A stretch of 64,000 nucleotides of DNA from CAWAND01 sp963783335 (GCA_963783335.1 CAWAND010000010.1:1426001-1490000), one strand, 5' to 3'. Positions 26,125 through 34,966 are shown, counted from the stretch's first letter. Program-made: numbers and translations. Notes: generated by a model from the sequence alone, not told the origin.

Positions 26125-27873
26125 ATGGATCGGACAGTTCCTCGCACTGGCTCAGAGGAAATCGAGCTTTACATCCGAACCTACTATTCCCTGCTGCGAT
26201 CAACAGCCGATGTAGAGATTCGCACCTTGGAAGAAGTCCACGCCAGCATGGGTTCGCCACTCCATCCGGGAGCGCGCGCTGCGCTGCCGGATTTCTCGGC
26301 CTTTATCTACAGCTCGCTTCGCCTTCCACAGTGTATGGCCAAGGTAGAAAGGGTGATCCTCGGCCAGAGCCAGGACGTGTTTCGTTTGAAGGGTATCGGA
26401 GACGTTGAGGCGTGGACGCCGGCGGCGGCGAGAGCACGGCGCCGGTTGAGCTACTTCAACGGTGAGGACACGCTCGCCTGTTACATCGCTAGCCGTTCCG
26501 ACATCGACGATATCATCCCGCTGCTGACTTCCTTTCAGATTGAGTGGAACAAGCTCCACCGTCTGATGGCTGGTGGGCAGGTGCGCAGCTATCTGGCCCA
26601 AGCCAAGGACGGAGATGATGATGTGGCCGTGTTCGCCCAAGGCCTGGGAGTGGACGCGGAAGAGATGGAACGCCTGCGAAGGGTGTGGGGAGAGGCTTTC
26701 TGGCCTCTCATGCGGGCGATTGCGGAGGGCGGGAAACGTCTGAAGGTGCGTCTCCTTTCGAGTTCTTTGAACGAATACCGGCGGGCCACACAGCTGTGGT
26801 GGGAACGAGTCGAGGAGTTGGAGCCGACATTGCTCAACCGGCCGGTCTACTTCGTCTCCAGCAACACGCACAGTCTGGCCAACTTGGTCTCCGGCTTTGC
26901 GCTGCGCCATGAAGATGAATTGATCCGCTTTGTGGACGACACGGGCCAGCCCGACTTGCAGGCGGAATGGCAGGGGATCGAGGCCGAGCAGGTGCGTTCC
27001 AGTCGCGAGAACTTCCTCTACTACGCGTTCAAACGATATATGGACTCGGATGACCCGTTTGGCCTGGTGGCCGGTCTGGCTGATGACGAAAGAAAGTCTG
27101 GTATCCTTCGCGTCCCCAGCGAGCACAGCTTTGATCTAGAAGCCCAGGTCTTCAACTTGTCTGAGATTCAACCCGGTTGGGTAGATCCGAGATTGGCAGA
27201 TGAAGAGCTGGATCTGCTCAAACACAGCGACGCCCTGGTTGTGAACATTGACTACCCGCTTGGGATGGCGGCCTACCTCGTATTGGCCTATGTCGCCACA
27301 AGGGTAGGCGAGCTGCGAGGCGTGTACGTCTTGGGGAAAGCAGCCACTCTCAACGCCATCGTGGGGGATGTCATGATCCCTCAGGTTATCTACGATGAGC
27401 AGTCACTGAATACCTATCTGTTCGAGAATTGCTTCAAGGCTTCCGATGTCGATCAGGAGCTGATGTATGGGACCGTCCTCGACAATCAGAAGGCCGTCAG
27501 TGTGCGAGGGACCTTCTTGCAGACACCCAGGTACATGGACGTCTTCTATCGCGAAGGCTACACCGACATCGAAATGGAAGCCGGTCCCTATCTTTCGGCG
27601 ATTTACGAACTTGCTCGACCCAAACGCTACCCCGACAATGAGATTGTCAATCTGCACGAGCTTCCCTTCGAGCTGGGCATCCTGCACTACGCATCAGATA
27701 CCCCGTTGAGCAAAGGGCGCAATCTCGGTGCCGGGACGCTTTCCTACTATGGAATGGATCCAACCTATGCCACCAGCCTGGCCGTCCTGAGGCGCATTTT
27801 TCGATCTGAAATCAGGCGTCTTGGGCCCCGCCGGGCTCAGATGGGCGAGGCGGCGGCATCAACACATCAATGA
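26125..27873 (+). CDS. Uncharacterised 582-aa protein within the xdh operon, phosphorylase-like C-terminal half
   Basis: Soluble protein with no signal peptide. The first half is mostly helical. The second half has a stretch starting VVNIDYPLGMAAYLVLAY, then GKAATLNAIVGDVMIP, IYDEQSLNTYLFENCF and later DIEMEAGPYLSAIYE. The GDVMIP and EMEA pieces recall the G-D-I-V-I-P and V-E-M-E-A motifs of the nucleoside phosphorylase (PNP/UDP) superfamily. I recall a family called DUF6909 with similar sequences, but cannot confirm it. It lies between the FAD/2Fe-2S and molybdopterin subunit genes. If it is a phosphorylase it would release bases from imported nucleosides for the downstream enzymes. That function is inference. 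Confidence 0.7.
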   Translation: MDRTVPRTGSEEIELYIRTYYSLLRSTADVEIRTLEEVHASMGSPLHPGARAALPDFSAFIYSSLRLPQCMAKVERVILGQSQDVFRLKGIGDVEAWTPAAARARRRLSYFNGEDTLACYIASRSDIDDIIPLLTSFQIEWNKLHRLMAGGQVRSYLAQAKDGDDDVAVFAQGLGVDAEEMERLRRVWGEAFWPLMRAIAEGGKRLKVRLLSSSLNEYRRATQLWWERVEELEPTLLNRPVYFVSSNTHSLANLVSGFALRHEDELIRFVDDTGQPDLQAEWQGIEAEQVRSSRENFLYYAFKRYMDSDDPFGLVAGLADDERKSGILRVPSEHSFDLEAQVFNLSEIQPGWVDPRLADEELDLLKHSDALVVNIDYPLGMAAYLVLAYVATRVGELRGVYVLGKAATLNAIVGDVMIPQVIYDEQSLNTYLFENCFKASDVDQELMYGTVLDNQKAVSVRGTFLQTPRYMDVFYREGYTDIEMEAGPYLSAIYELARPKRYPDNEIVNLHELPFELGILHYASDTPLSKGRNLGAGTLSYYGMDPTYATSLAVLRRIFRSEIRRLGPRRAQMGEAAASTHQ

Positions 27874-27888
27874 AATGAGGTCAGACGC

Positions 27889-30117
27889 ATGCCCGTGATC
27901 GGTCAATCCCTCCCACGGTTGGACGCCAAGGATAAAGTCATCGGAAAAGCGCTCTATCCTGGCGACATCAATCGCCCCAACCAGGCCATGGCCAAGATCC
28001 TTTTCGCCGGCCGGCCCCACGCCCGAATCACACGACTGGATTCAACCAAGGCGGAATCCATGCCGGGCGTCATAGCCGTGTTTACCGCCAAAGACGTGCC
28101 GGTCAACGAATACGGTCTGATCATGCCCGACCAACCCGTCCTGTGTGGGCCGGGTTCAAGCAAGGCAGACGCCGACCACGTGCGCTTTGTTGGCGATCAA
28201 GTTGCTTTGGTTGTCGCGGAAACTGAAACCCAAGCCGAGGCGGCTGTGAAGGAAATCGAGGTTGAGTACGAAGATCTTCCGGTGCTCACCGACCCCCTCC
28301 AGGCACGGGAAGAAGGCGCCTTCCAGATCCATCCCGATCGGGAGCACAACATCTTCTGTGAGTATCACATCCGGCATGGGGATGTCGCCTCCGGCTTTGA
28401 ACAGGCAGACATCATTGTTGAAGGTGAATATCGCACTCCGGCCCAAGAACACGCTTTCCTTCAACCCGAAGCTGGCCTTGCCTACATCGATGAACAGGGG
28501 CGGGTCACAGTGGAGGTCGGGGGCCAGTGGACCCACGAGGACCGAGAGCAGATCGCCCATGCACTGGATCTCCCCGACGAAGACGTCCGGATCGTCTATC
28601 CCGCCATCGGCGGTGCTTTCGGCGGGCGGGAGGACATGTCGATCCAGATCGTGCTCGCGCTGGCTGCGTGGCGACTTCACCAGAAGGGCATCGAACGACC
28701 GGTGAAGATCATCTGGTCCCGGGAAGAGTCAATCATTGGGCACCACAAGCGGCATCCCTTTGTCATAAGAGCCAAGTGGGGAGCCACCAAGGAAGGCAAG
28801 GTCGTGGCGGCCGAGATGGAGGTCGTTCAGGACGGCGGTGCCTATGCCTACACGTCCACCAAAGTCTTGGGTAATGCCACATTGATGTGCAGCGGACCCT
28901 ACGAGATCCCGAACGTCAAGGTCGACGCCTACAGCATCTACACCAACAACATTCCCGGCGGCGCATTTCGCGGCTTTGGCGCCCCCCAAGGGATCTTCGC
29001 TGCCGAAACGCAAATTGCGCGACTGGCTGAAGCACTCGATATGGACCCGGTTGAGATTCGCATGCGCAATGCGCTAACCGAGTCATCCATCCTTCCCGTG
29101 GGCACAAAGCTCCCCGGGGGGGTCTCGATGAAGACCGTGATCCAGCGTTGTGCAGAGGAGGCTGGGTGGCGAGAGACGGACGAAGGCTGGACAGCGCCAT
29201 CTGCGGATTCGCTTGGAGAACCGTCCGCGCCGCATCTCAAACGCGGGATCGGGTTTGCCTGCGGCTACAAGAACGTCGGCTTTTCTTTCGGAGCGCCTGA
29301 AAGCTGCGAGGCGCGTGTCGAACTCCGGGGAGGCGGCGAGATTGAAGAGCTGTGGGTGCGCCATGCCGGTGCCGACGTCGGGCAGGGCTCGCACACCGCC
29401 ATCGCCCAAATGGCCGCTGAGGCAGCAGGGGTCCCGATTGAACGAGTTAGGCTGGAGATGTCCGATACCGCCTCTTCTGGCGATTCCGGCTCCGCCTCGG
29501 CCTCCCGTATGACATTTATGGCTGGCAACGCGGTCCAAGGCGCTGTCGAGGCAGCCTTGCGGCAATGGGAGGCCGAAGACCGGCCGGCCATTGGCCAATT
29601 CGTCTATCACCCCCCGAAGACGAGTATGCTCGATCCGAAGACGGGAGAGTCCATGCCCAACTTCGCCTACGGCTACGTGGCCGAGGCCGCCACGGTGGAT
29701 GTAGACGCTGAGACGGGCCAGTTGCACGTCTTGAACGTGGTTTGCGCCGACGATGTGGGCAAAGCCATCAATCCCGAATTGGTCAAGGGGCAGATCGAAG
29801 GCGCTGTGGTTCAGGCTGCCGGCTATGGCATTCTAGAGAACTTCGTCCAGCAGGATGGCTACGTCCAATCCGCCCATTTCTCGACCTATTTGATCCCCGG
29901 TATTCTCGACATCCCTGACACGGTCAAGAGCGTGATTGTCGAGTATCCAGACCCTCGGGGCCCATGGGGGGCGCGCGGTATGGCCGAAATGCCGTTCATT
30001 CCCCTGGCGGCAGCCCTGACAGCGGCGGTGCACAATGCGGCTGGCGTCTGGTTTCACGCCTTCCCGCTCACGCCGGAGAGGGTGCTGGCGGGCATTCGGC
30101 CCTTGAAGGACCAATGA
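27889..30117 (+). CDS. Xanthine dehydrogenase-type molybdopterin-binding catalytic subunit
   Basis: Large subunit (742 aa) hydroxylating purines or other N-heterocycles at the Mo centre. The N-terminal a/b hammerhead domain starts with RLDAKDKVIGKALYPGD. Moco-binding motifs include GGAFGGREDMS and GGAFRGFGAPQG, then GQGSHTAIAQMAAEA and SGDSGSASASR. PRGPWGARGMAEMPF carries the catalytic Glu near the C-terminus. GAGG precedes ATG 27889. The neighbours (XdhC, YqeB, YqeC-MocA) suggest a hydroxylase that may carry selenium as well as Moco. Xanthine or hypoxanthine is the likely substrate, given the SsnA, hydantoinase and carbamate kinase genes nearby. Confidence 0.93.
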   Translation: MPVIGQSLPRLDAKDKVIGKALYPGDINRPNQAMAKILFAGRPHARITRLDSTKAESMPGVIAVFTAKDVPVNEYGLIMPDQPVLCGPGSSKADADHVRFVGDQVALVVAETETQAEAAVKEIEVEYEDLPVLTDPLQAREEGAFQIHPDREHNIFCEYHIRHGDVASGFEQADIIVEGEYRTPAQEHAFLQPEAGLAYIDEQGRVTVEVGGQWTHEDREQIAHALDLPDEDVRIVYPAIGGAFGGREDMSIQIVLALAAWRLHQKGIERPVKIIWSREESIIGHHKRHPFVIRAKWGATKEGKVVAAEMEVVQDGGAYAYTSTKVLGNATLMCSGPYEIPNVKVDAYSIYTNNIPGGAFRGFGAPQGIFAAETQIARLAEALDMDPVEIRMRNALTESSILPVGTKLPGGVSMKTVIQRCAEEAGWRETDEGWTAPSADSLGEPSAPHLKRGIGFACGYKNVGFSFGAPESCEARVELRGGGEIEELWVRHAGADVGQGSHTAIAQMAAEAAGVPIERVRLEMSDTASSGDSGSASASRMTFMAGNAVQGAVEAALRQWEAEDRPAIGQFVYHPPKTSMLDPKTGESMPNFAYGYVAEAATVDVDAETGQLHVLNVVCADDVGKAINPELVKGQIEGAVVQAAGYGILENFVQQDGYVQSAHFSTYLIPGILDIPDTVKSVIVEYPDPRGPWGARGMAEMPFIPLAAALTAAVHNAAGVWFHAFPLTPERVLAGIRPLKDQ

Positions 30118-30932
30118 ACGGGGTCGGGCCAAGGACCCTGATTCGTGGAGGCGGGGACCTGGCGACCGGTGTCGCCTACCGGCTGCATCAAGCTGGCTTC
30201 GCCGTGGTGGTCGCAGAGACAGAACAACCGCTGGCCGTTCGACGATTGGTGGCCCTGGCCGAGGCGATCTATGCCGGATCGGTGGAAATCGAAGGACTGC
30301 GCGGCGTCCGCGTTTTCGATGAAGGCGAAATTCAGGCTGCGCTGAAGGCCGGCGAGGTTCCGGTGATTGTCGACCCAGAGGCAGGTTTGCTGTCGAGCGG
30401 CCATTGGATCGCACTTATCGATGGGCGGATGAGAAAACGCCCCCCCGAACTCCCCCTTTCCTCTGCGCCCATGGTGATCGGCTTGGGCCCCGGGTTTACG
30501 GCAGGCAAGGATTGCCATGCTGTCGTTGAGACGAACCGTGGGCACCGCATGGGCCGCGTCTATTGGGAAGGCTCGGCGGAAGCTGACACGGGGGTCCCCG
30601 AGGCGGTGCTTGGATATGATGTGGATCGCGTCTTGCGTGCCCCTGCCGAGGGTGTCCTCATGTCGCATGTGGCACTGGGTAAGCAGGTACATCGAGGCGA
30701 GACCATTGCCACGGTGGACGGCCATGAAGTGACAGCTGCCTTCGATGGCGTGCTGAGAGGGCTGATCCACGATGGTCTGCCCGTGCATGAGGCTATGAAG
30801 ATAGGCGATCTGGATCCGCGCCGAAATCCCAGTTACTGCACCCAAATCTCTGACAAGTCACTGGCCGTTGGAGGAGGGGTTTTGGAGGCTATGCTGTCGA
30901 GTCCGAAAATCCGGCGGCAGTTGGCGGCTTGA
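30114..30932 (+). CDS. yqeB: EF2563/YqeB family selenium-dependent molybdenum hydroxylase accessory protein
   Basis: Accessory protein (272 aa) found with selenium-dependent molybdenum hydroxylases. It begins TLIRGGGDLATGVAYRL, with AETEQPLAVRR next and GLGPGFTAGKDCHAVVETN in the middle; the C-terminal half is biotinyl/lipoyl-like (APAEGVLMSHVALGKQVHRG). The molecular role is unsettled; the co-occurrence of yqeB and yqeC with selD marks genomes using a labile selenium cofactor. It starts in an ATGA overlap with the molybdopterin subunit. No selenium gene (selD) is in this window. Confidence 0.9.
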   Translation: MNGVGPRTLIRGGGDLATGVAYRLHQAGFAVVVAETEQPLAVRRLVALAEAIYAGSVEIEGLRGVRVFDEGEIQAALKAGEVPVIVDPEAGLLSSGHWIALIDGRMRKRPPELPLSSAPMVIGLGPGFTAGKDCHAVVETNRGHRMGRVYWEGSAEADTGVPEAVLGYDVDRVLRAPAEGVLMSHVALGKQVHRGETIATVDGHEVTAAFDGVLRGLIHDGLPVHEAMKIGDLDPRRNPSYCTQISDKSLAVGGGVLEAMLSSPKIRRQLAA

Positions 30933-32270
30933 GTGCTGCTGTCCAAAGCACTCCGAACCGCTGCCGGCACAACCATCTCCTTCACTGGAGCTGGCGGCAA
31001 GTCCGGCGCGCTGCGTAGACTGGCCGGAGAAACCTCGCCTGACATCCCTGTTCTGCTGACCACAACAACCCACCTTGGCCTCGACCAGGCCGATTTGGCC
31101 GCGTCGCACATTGTGCTGACCGGGCGGATTGATATGGACCGAGCACGAGAAGGGTTGGGGCACACCGGCAGCCTGCTCGTCACCGGCCCGCCCCTGGAAG
31201 ACCGGTCCCGCTGGTCCTCGCCTGGCGAAGCCAACCTGATCCTGCTCCATGAGCTCGCCCAGCAGGCCGGGGCGGTGCTGGTGATTGAAGCTGACGGGGC
31301 GCGCGGTAAAAGCCTCAAGGCGCCGGCTGAACACGAGCCACTTGTGCCGAATTTCACAAATATACTTGTGCCCGTCGTGGGGGCGTCCGTCTTTGGACTC
31401 CCGCTTACGGCGGACTTTGTCCATCGGCCGGAGGTGGCCGCCCAGGTTCTAGGTGAGCCCTTGGGGGTGGACCTTACCCCCGGGCGTGTTGCCAGACTGG
31501 TTGGATCCTCGGATGGGGGCCTCAAAGGACGACCGGAGGGGGCCGAGCTGCGCGTTCTCATCTCTCAGGTGGATGAAGCGGGCCGCCGGGAGGCGGCTCT
31601 GGATTGCGCCGCGCAGCTGTTGTTGGCCTCGGATGTGAACTCGGTCATTCTTGCATCTCTGGCGGCCGCCGACCCGGTGGAACAGGTTGTCGGGCGGACG
31701 GCGGGCGTGATCCTGGCAGCCGGCGGCTCAAAACGCTTGGGACGTCCCAAGCTGCTCGAGAACTGGAAAGGGAAGCCGCTGGTTCGCTTTGCTGTGCAAG
31801 CCGCCCTTGCAGGGGGCCTGGCCCCGGTGGTCGTGGTGCTGGGTGACCACGCTCATGAGGTCAGCCGGGCGATCGATGATTTGCCGGTGCGCACTCTGGT
31901 CAATGATCAGTGGGAGATCGGGCAATCGTCGTCCATGCGCCTAGGGCTGGCCGCCGTCCGGGTCAAGGCGGAGGCTGCCATGTTCTTGCTGGCGGATATG
32001 CCGCTGGTCGAACCGAAGCTCATCCGTTCCATTGTCCGGACCCACTGGGCCAGTCTGGCGCCGATTGTCCTTCCACATGCGGAGGGGAAGCGGGGAAATC
32101 CGGTGCTTTTTGATCGATCGACCTTCGATGCCCTGGCGCAAGTCGAGGGGGACACGGGAGGCCGGGCCATTTTCAATCAATTCGAGACACAGATTGTGGA
32201 AGCTGATGCTCGAGGGTTTTTCGATCTGGATACCCAACAGGACCTGAAGTGGCTGGAGGGCCAGTCATAA
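30933..32270 (+). CDS. YqeC and MocA-like nucleotidyltransferase fusion
   Basis: Two-domain protein (445 aa). Residues 1 to about 240 match YqeC: a P-loop-like ISFTGAGGKSGALRRLA, TTTTHLGL, VIEADGARGKSLKAP. Residues about 250-445 match MocA/YgfJ cytidylyltransferase, beginning VAGVILAAGGSKRLGRPKLL with LADMPLV and HAEGKRGNPVLFDR. MocA makes molybdopterin cytosine dinucleotide for XDH-type enzymes. In E. coli yqeC and ygfJ are neighbouring separate genes; here they form one continuous frame. The start is GTG at 30933, directly after the yqeB stop. It closes the hydroxylase operon. Confidence 0.9.
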   Translation: MLLSKALRTAAGTTISFTGAGGKSGALRRLAGETSPDIPVLLTTTTHLGLDQADLAASHIVLTGRIDMDRAREGLGHTGSLLVTGPPLEDRSRWSSPGEANLILLHELAQQAGAVLVIEADGARGKSLKAPAEHEPLVPNFTNILVPVVGASVFGLPLTADFVHRPEVAAQVLGEPLGVDLTPGRVARLVGSSDGGLKGRPEGAELRVLISQVDEAGRREAALDCAAQLLLASDVNSVILASLAAADPVEQVVGRTAGVILAAGGSKRLGRPKLLENWKGKPLVRFAVQAALAGGLAPVVVVLGDHAHEVSRAIDDLPVRTLVNDQWEIGQSSSMRLGLAAVRVKAEAAMFLLADMPLVEPKLIRSIVRTHWASLAPIVLPHAEGKRGNPVLFDRSTFDALAQVEGDTGGRAIFNQFETQIVEADARGFFDLDTQQDLKWLEGQS

Positions 32271-32304
32271 GCAAGAACATGGGTGGGCGACAGAAACGGG
32301 TTCA

Positions 32305-32333
32305 TTGCTGGGCCGTTGGGGGTCAGGTATACT
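32305..32333 (+). promoter_or_regulatory. Promoter for the response regulator gene
   Basis: TTGCTG (32305-32310), 17 bases, TATACT (32328-32333), 26 bases before the ATG at 32359. Confidence 0.5.
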
Positions 32334-32358
32334 CCGGTCTCTGGCATGAGTTGGTGCC

Positions 32359-32760
32359 ATGGAGGTCTTCTTGGACGACTTGACCATCCTGATCGTGGAC
32401 GACGAAGCGACCACGGCCGAAATGTTCAGTCTGATGCTTGAGAACGAGGGCTATCAAACTGCGGTTGTGCACGGCACCGGGACGGCGATCCGAGCCATTC
32501 AGCAGCATCGCCCCAACTTGGTGCTGGTGGATGTGATGATGCCCGGACTTTCTGGGCTGGAGTTCTGCAGGTTCATTCGCCGCGAGCCGGATTTGAGGGA
32601 TCTTCCCATCATCATCGCCTCGGCCATGAGCCAGCCCGAGGATGTGCAGGCCGGTATGGATGCGGGAGCCGATGTCTATCTCATGAAGCCGATTTCCAAA
32701 GCGGATCTGATGGAAGGCGTGGAAGCTGCGCTTCAGTCTTCGGATGGTCCGGCGCGTTGA
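32359..32760 (+). CDS. Single-domain response regulator
   Basis: Receiver-only protein (133 aa). LIVDDE gives the acidic pair, VLVDVMMPG the phosphoacceptor Asp, IASAM the switch Thr/Ser (here Ser) and LMKPISK the conserved Lys. There is no output domain, so it probably passes phosphate or binds a partner protein. No histidine kinase gene is nearby. Its 3' end carries the -35 of the aspS promoter. Confidence 0.88.
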   Translation: MEVFLDDLTILIVDDEATTAEMFSLMLENEGYQTAVVHGTGTAIRAIQQHRPNLVLVDVMMPGLSGLEFCRFIRREPDLRDLPIIIASAMSQPEDVQAGMDAGADVYLMKPISKADLMEGVEAALQSSDGPAR

Positions 32761-32786
32761 CCGACGCAGAATGCGGATGCTATAAT
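32757..32786 (+). promoter_or_regulatory. Promoter of the aspS attenuator leader
   Basis: TTGACC (32757-32762), 18-base spacer, perfect TATAAT (32781-32786). The expected start is near 32793, giving a leader of about 170 bases before aspS. Confidence 0.7.
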
Positions 32787-32810
32787 CGCGTGCATCAGAA
32801 AGTCACTCTC

Positions 32811-32891
32811 ATGAGGCTGATTTCGATGGCGCAGAAGCCCAACGCGAATACGAATCCCCGGCGGCGGAAGGCGGGCACCCCCGCAGAGTAA
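32811..32891 (+). CDS. Candidate aspS leader peptide, 26 aa, Asn-containing
   Basis: A short frame beginning 18 bases after the predicted transcript start. Its middle reads KPNANTNPRRRK, with Asn codons AAC at 32841, AAT at 32847 and AAT at 32853, followed by three CGG Arg codons that overlap the 5' arm of a predicted antiterminator. A weak ribosome-binding site (GAAAG) lies upstream. A leader peptide is inferred from its position between promoter and attenuator; expression is not shown. Confidence 0.5.
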   Translation: MRLISMAQKPNANTNPRRRKAGTPAE

Positions 32892-32951
32892 CCTCGTGGG
32901 TGATGACCCCTCCGCCGCCCGAACGCGACATCTCGGGCGGCGCCTTTTTTT
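32860..32951 (+). promoter_or_regulatory. Attenuator with mutually exclusive hairpins upstream of aspS
   Basis: The terminator arms CGCCGCCCGA (32913-32922) and TCGGGCGGCG (32933-32942) form a 10-bp stem followed by CC and seven T. An alternative pairing joins GGCGGCGGAAGG (32860-32871) with CCTCCGCCGCC (32909-32919), which includes the terminator's 5' arm. A ribosome that finishes the leader peptide would cover the first arm and let the terminator form; a ribosome stalled at the upstream Asn codons would leave it free. aspS starts 15 bases after the T-run. Confidence 0.62.
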
Positions 32952-32965
32952 GATCGGGAGGCAGC

Positions 32966-34769
32966 ATGTACAAGTCCCAAAACTGCGGAGAACTCACTGC
33001 CGAACACGCCGGCGATCAAGTCGTCCTTGCAGGATGGGTTCACCGACGCCGGGATCACGGTGGCGTGACATTCCTTGACCTCAGGGACCGATCCGGCCTG
33101 GTTCAGGTGGTGGCAAATCCCGACCTCTCAGCCGAGGCGCATCGCCACGCCGAACAGGTCCGGCCGGAATGGGTGATTCAGGTCACGGGCAAGGTCCGCC
33201 GTCGGCCCGCGGGCAGCGAGAACCCCGACATGCCGACCGGGGAAGTTGAGGTCGAAGCGCAAGAGTTGAACATTCTCAACCCTGCCAAGACGCCCCCATT
33301 CCCGATCAACGAAGAGACCGAGGTCGACGAAACCGTTCGTCTCAAGTACCGCTACCTTGACTTGCGGCGAGAGCGGCTTCAGCGGAACCTGGAACTTCGC
33401 CACCGGGTTATCAAGTACATCCGAGACGCGCTTGATGCCCGGGGTTTTTGGGAGGTTGAGACTCCAATTCTGTTCAAGACGACGCCCGAAGGGGCTCGCG
33501 ACTATCTTGTGCCCTCCCGGCTCTATCCGGGCGAGTTTTACGCCCTGCCGCAGTCCCCGCAACAGCTCAAACAGCTGCTGATGGTGGCCGGGGTAGAGCG
33601 ATACTTTCAAATCGCCCGCTGTTTTCGGGATGAGGATCAGCGCGGAGATCGCCAACCGGAGTTCACGCAGCTGGACATCGAAATGTCTTTTGTGCAGCGG
33701 GAAGATATTCTGGACTTGGTGGAGCCCATCTACACGTCACTGGTGGAAGAGCTTGTGCCGCACAAGCGCTTGCTGGCCTCGCCATGGCCCCGGTTGACGT
33801 ACGCTGAGGCGATGAATCGGTTTGGGAAGGACAATCCCGACCTGCGTTTTGGTATGGAACTCATCGATCTGACCGACTTGGCCGAATCGAGCGGATTTCA
33901 AGTCTTCGAGAAGGCAGCCGCGAACGGTGGGCATGTGCGCTGCATCAACGCACGCGGCTGCGGCGGGTACAGTCGGCGCCAAATCGATGAGTTGACTGAG
34001 TATCTCGCGCCGTTTGGTGCCAAGGGGCTGGCCTACCTGGCTATCGACGAGCAGGGGAAGGAGCGCTCTTCCTTCGCAAAATTCCTCTCCGAAGACACCT
34101 TGCGCGAGCTGCGGGCTCGGACGGATCTCCAGCCAGGTGACCTGCTGCTGTGTGTTGCCGATCAACCGAAGATTGTGTTCGAATCCCTCGGGAGGCTGCG
34201 TGAGCACTTGGGAGACATGCTGGATCTACGGGATCCAGAGGTGCTGGCATTCTGCTGGGTGATCGATTTCCCGCTCATGACTTGGAACGGGGACGAGTTC
34301 CAGATGGGATCCCAGCCAGCACCAATTCACCATGCCTGTTGATGAGGACATTCCCCTGCTTGATTCAGATCCGGGCGCGGTGCGGGGCTCCCAGTACGAT
34401 ATGATTCTGAACGGCAATGAGGTGGCAGGAGGCAGCATCCGCATTCACGATCGCCAGCTCCAGGAGAAGATCTTTCCGTTGATTGGGCAGAAGCTGGAAA
34501 CGGCGCGTGAGCTGTTCGGGCATATGTTGGAGGCCTTTGAGTACGGCGCGCCACCGCATGGCGGCATCGCCTCCGGCCTCGATCGTTTGGTCATGCTCCT
34601 GGCAGATGAACCAAACATCCGTCAGGTGATCGCCTTCCCCAAGAATCAGGCTGCCAGGGATGTGATGGCAGCCGCGCCCTCTCCAGCCACCTCCGAACAA
34701 CTGGACGAATTGCACCTGGAGGTCAACGCGCCGGACGACAACGCTGGTTCCATTGCCAACCCGAAATGA
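32966..34769 (+). CDS. aspS: Aspartyl-tRNA synthetase, probably nondiscriminating, with a +1 frameshift
   Basis: Class II synthetase charging tRNA-Asp. The N-terminal OB domain has AGWVHRRRDHGG; motif 2 region FRDEDQRGDRQPEFTQ and motif 3 GLDRLVML are present, as is ALPQSPQQLKQLL. His31 and a Gly at residue 83 match the residues that, in Pseudomonas AspRS, mark enzymes also charging tRNA-Asn. The frame breaks near 34313-34319; an extra C at about 34316 restores SQHQFTMPVDEDIPLLDSDP. The span is one base over a multiple of 3, and the corrected length is 600 aa, normal for the family. GGGAGG precedes ATG 32966. Because aspS is essential, the shift is probably an assembly error. Confidence 0.93.
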
Positions 34770-34782
34770 GTCGTGGTATACA
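34753..34782 (+). promoter_or_regulatory. Promoter of the 6S-like RNA
   Basis: TTGCCA (34753-34758), 18-base spacer, TATACA (34777-34782), overlapping the end of aspS. The expected transcript start near 34789 coincides with the base of the RNA closing stem. Confidence 0.45.
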
Positions 34783-34788
34783 TAGAGT

Positions 34789-34966
34789 CAATCCCTGCCG
34801 TGTTCGTGATGCGGCATATCGTTTTGAGCCAACAGTAATTAAGAGGGAACCGATCTTCAGTGTGTGACGCGATAGGCTGCGGCCAAGGCGGAACTCACGA
34901 GTAGGTCCCCACCTGCGAATGCAGGTTCAAAACCTGGCGGCACACGGCATGGCGGGGGCTTTCTCA
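34789..34966 (+). ncRNA. ssrS: Probable 6S RNA
   Basis: A non-coding interval of about 180 bases, the usual 6S length. The ends pair: TGCCGTGT (34796-34803) with ACACGGCA (34942-34949), extended by CCC with the G-run at 34954-34958. Between them lie a purine-rich 5' strand containing TTGAGCC, an inner stem region, and a 3' strand with GGTTCAAAACCTGGCGGC, all in the layout closing stem / open bubble / terminal stem. 6S RNA binds sigma-70 RNA polymerase by mimicking an open promoter. No tRNA, tmRNA, SRP or RNase P signature was seen. It was called by architecture and without covariance search. Confidence 0.6.

Noticed and set aside
32890..32920. T-box-like stretch in the aspS leader (GTGGGTGATGACCCC)
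   Set aside because: The conserved T-box TGGN core is absent, no specifier stem was found, and the leader-peptide attenuator explains the terminator better.
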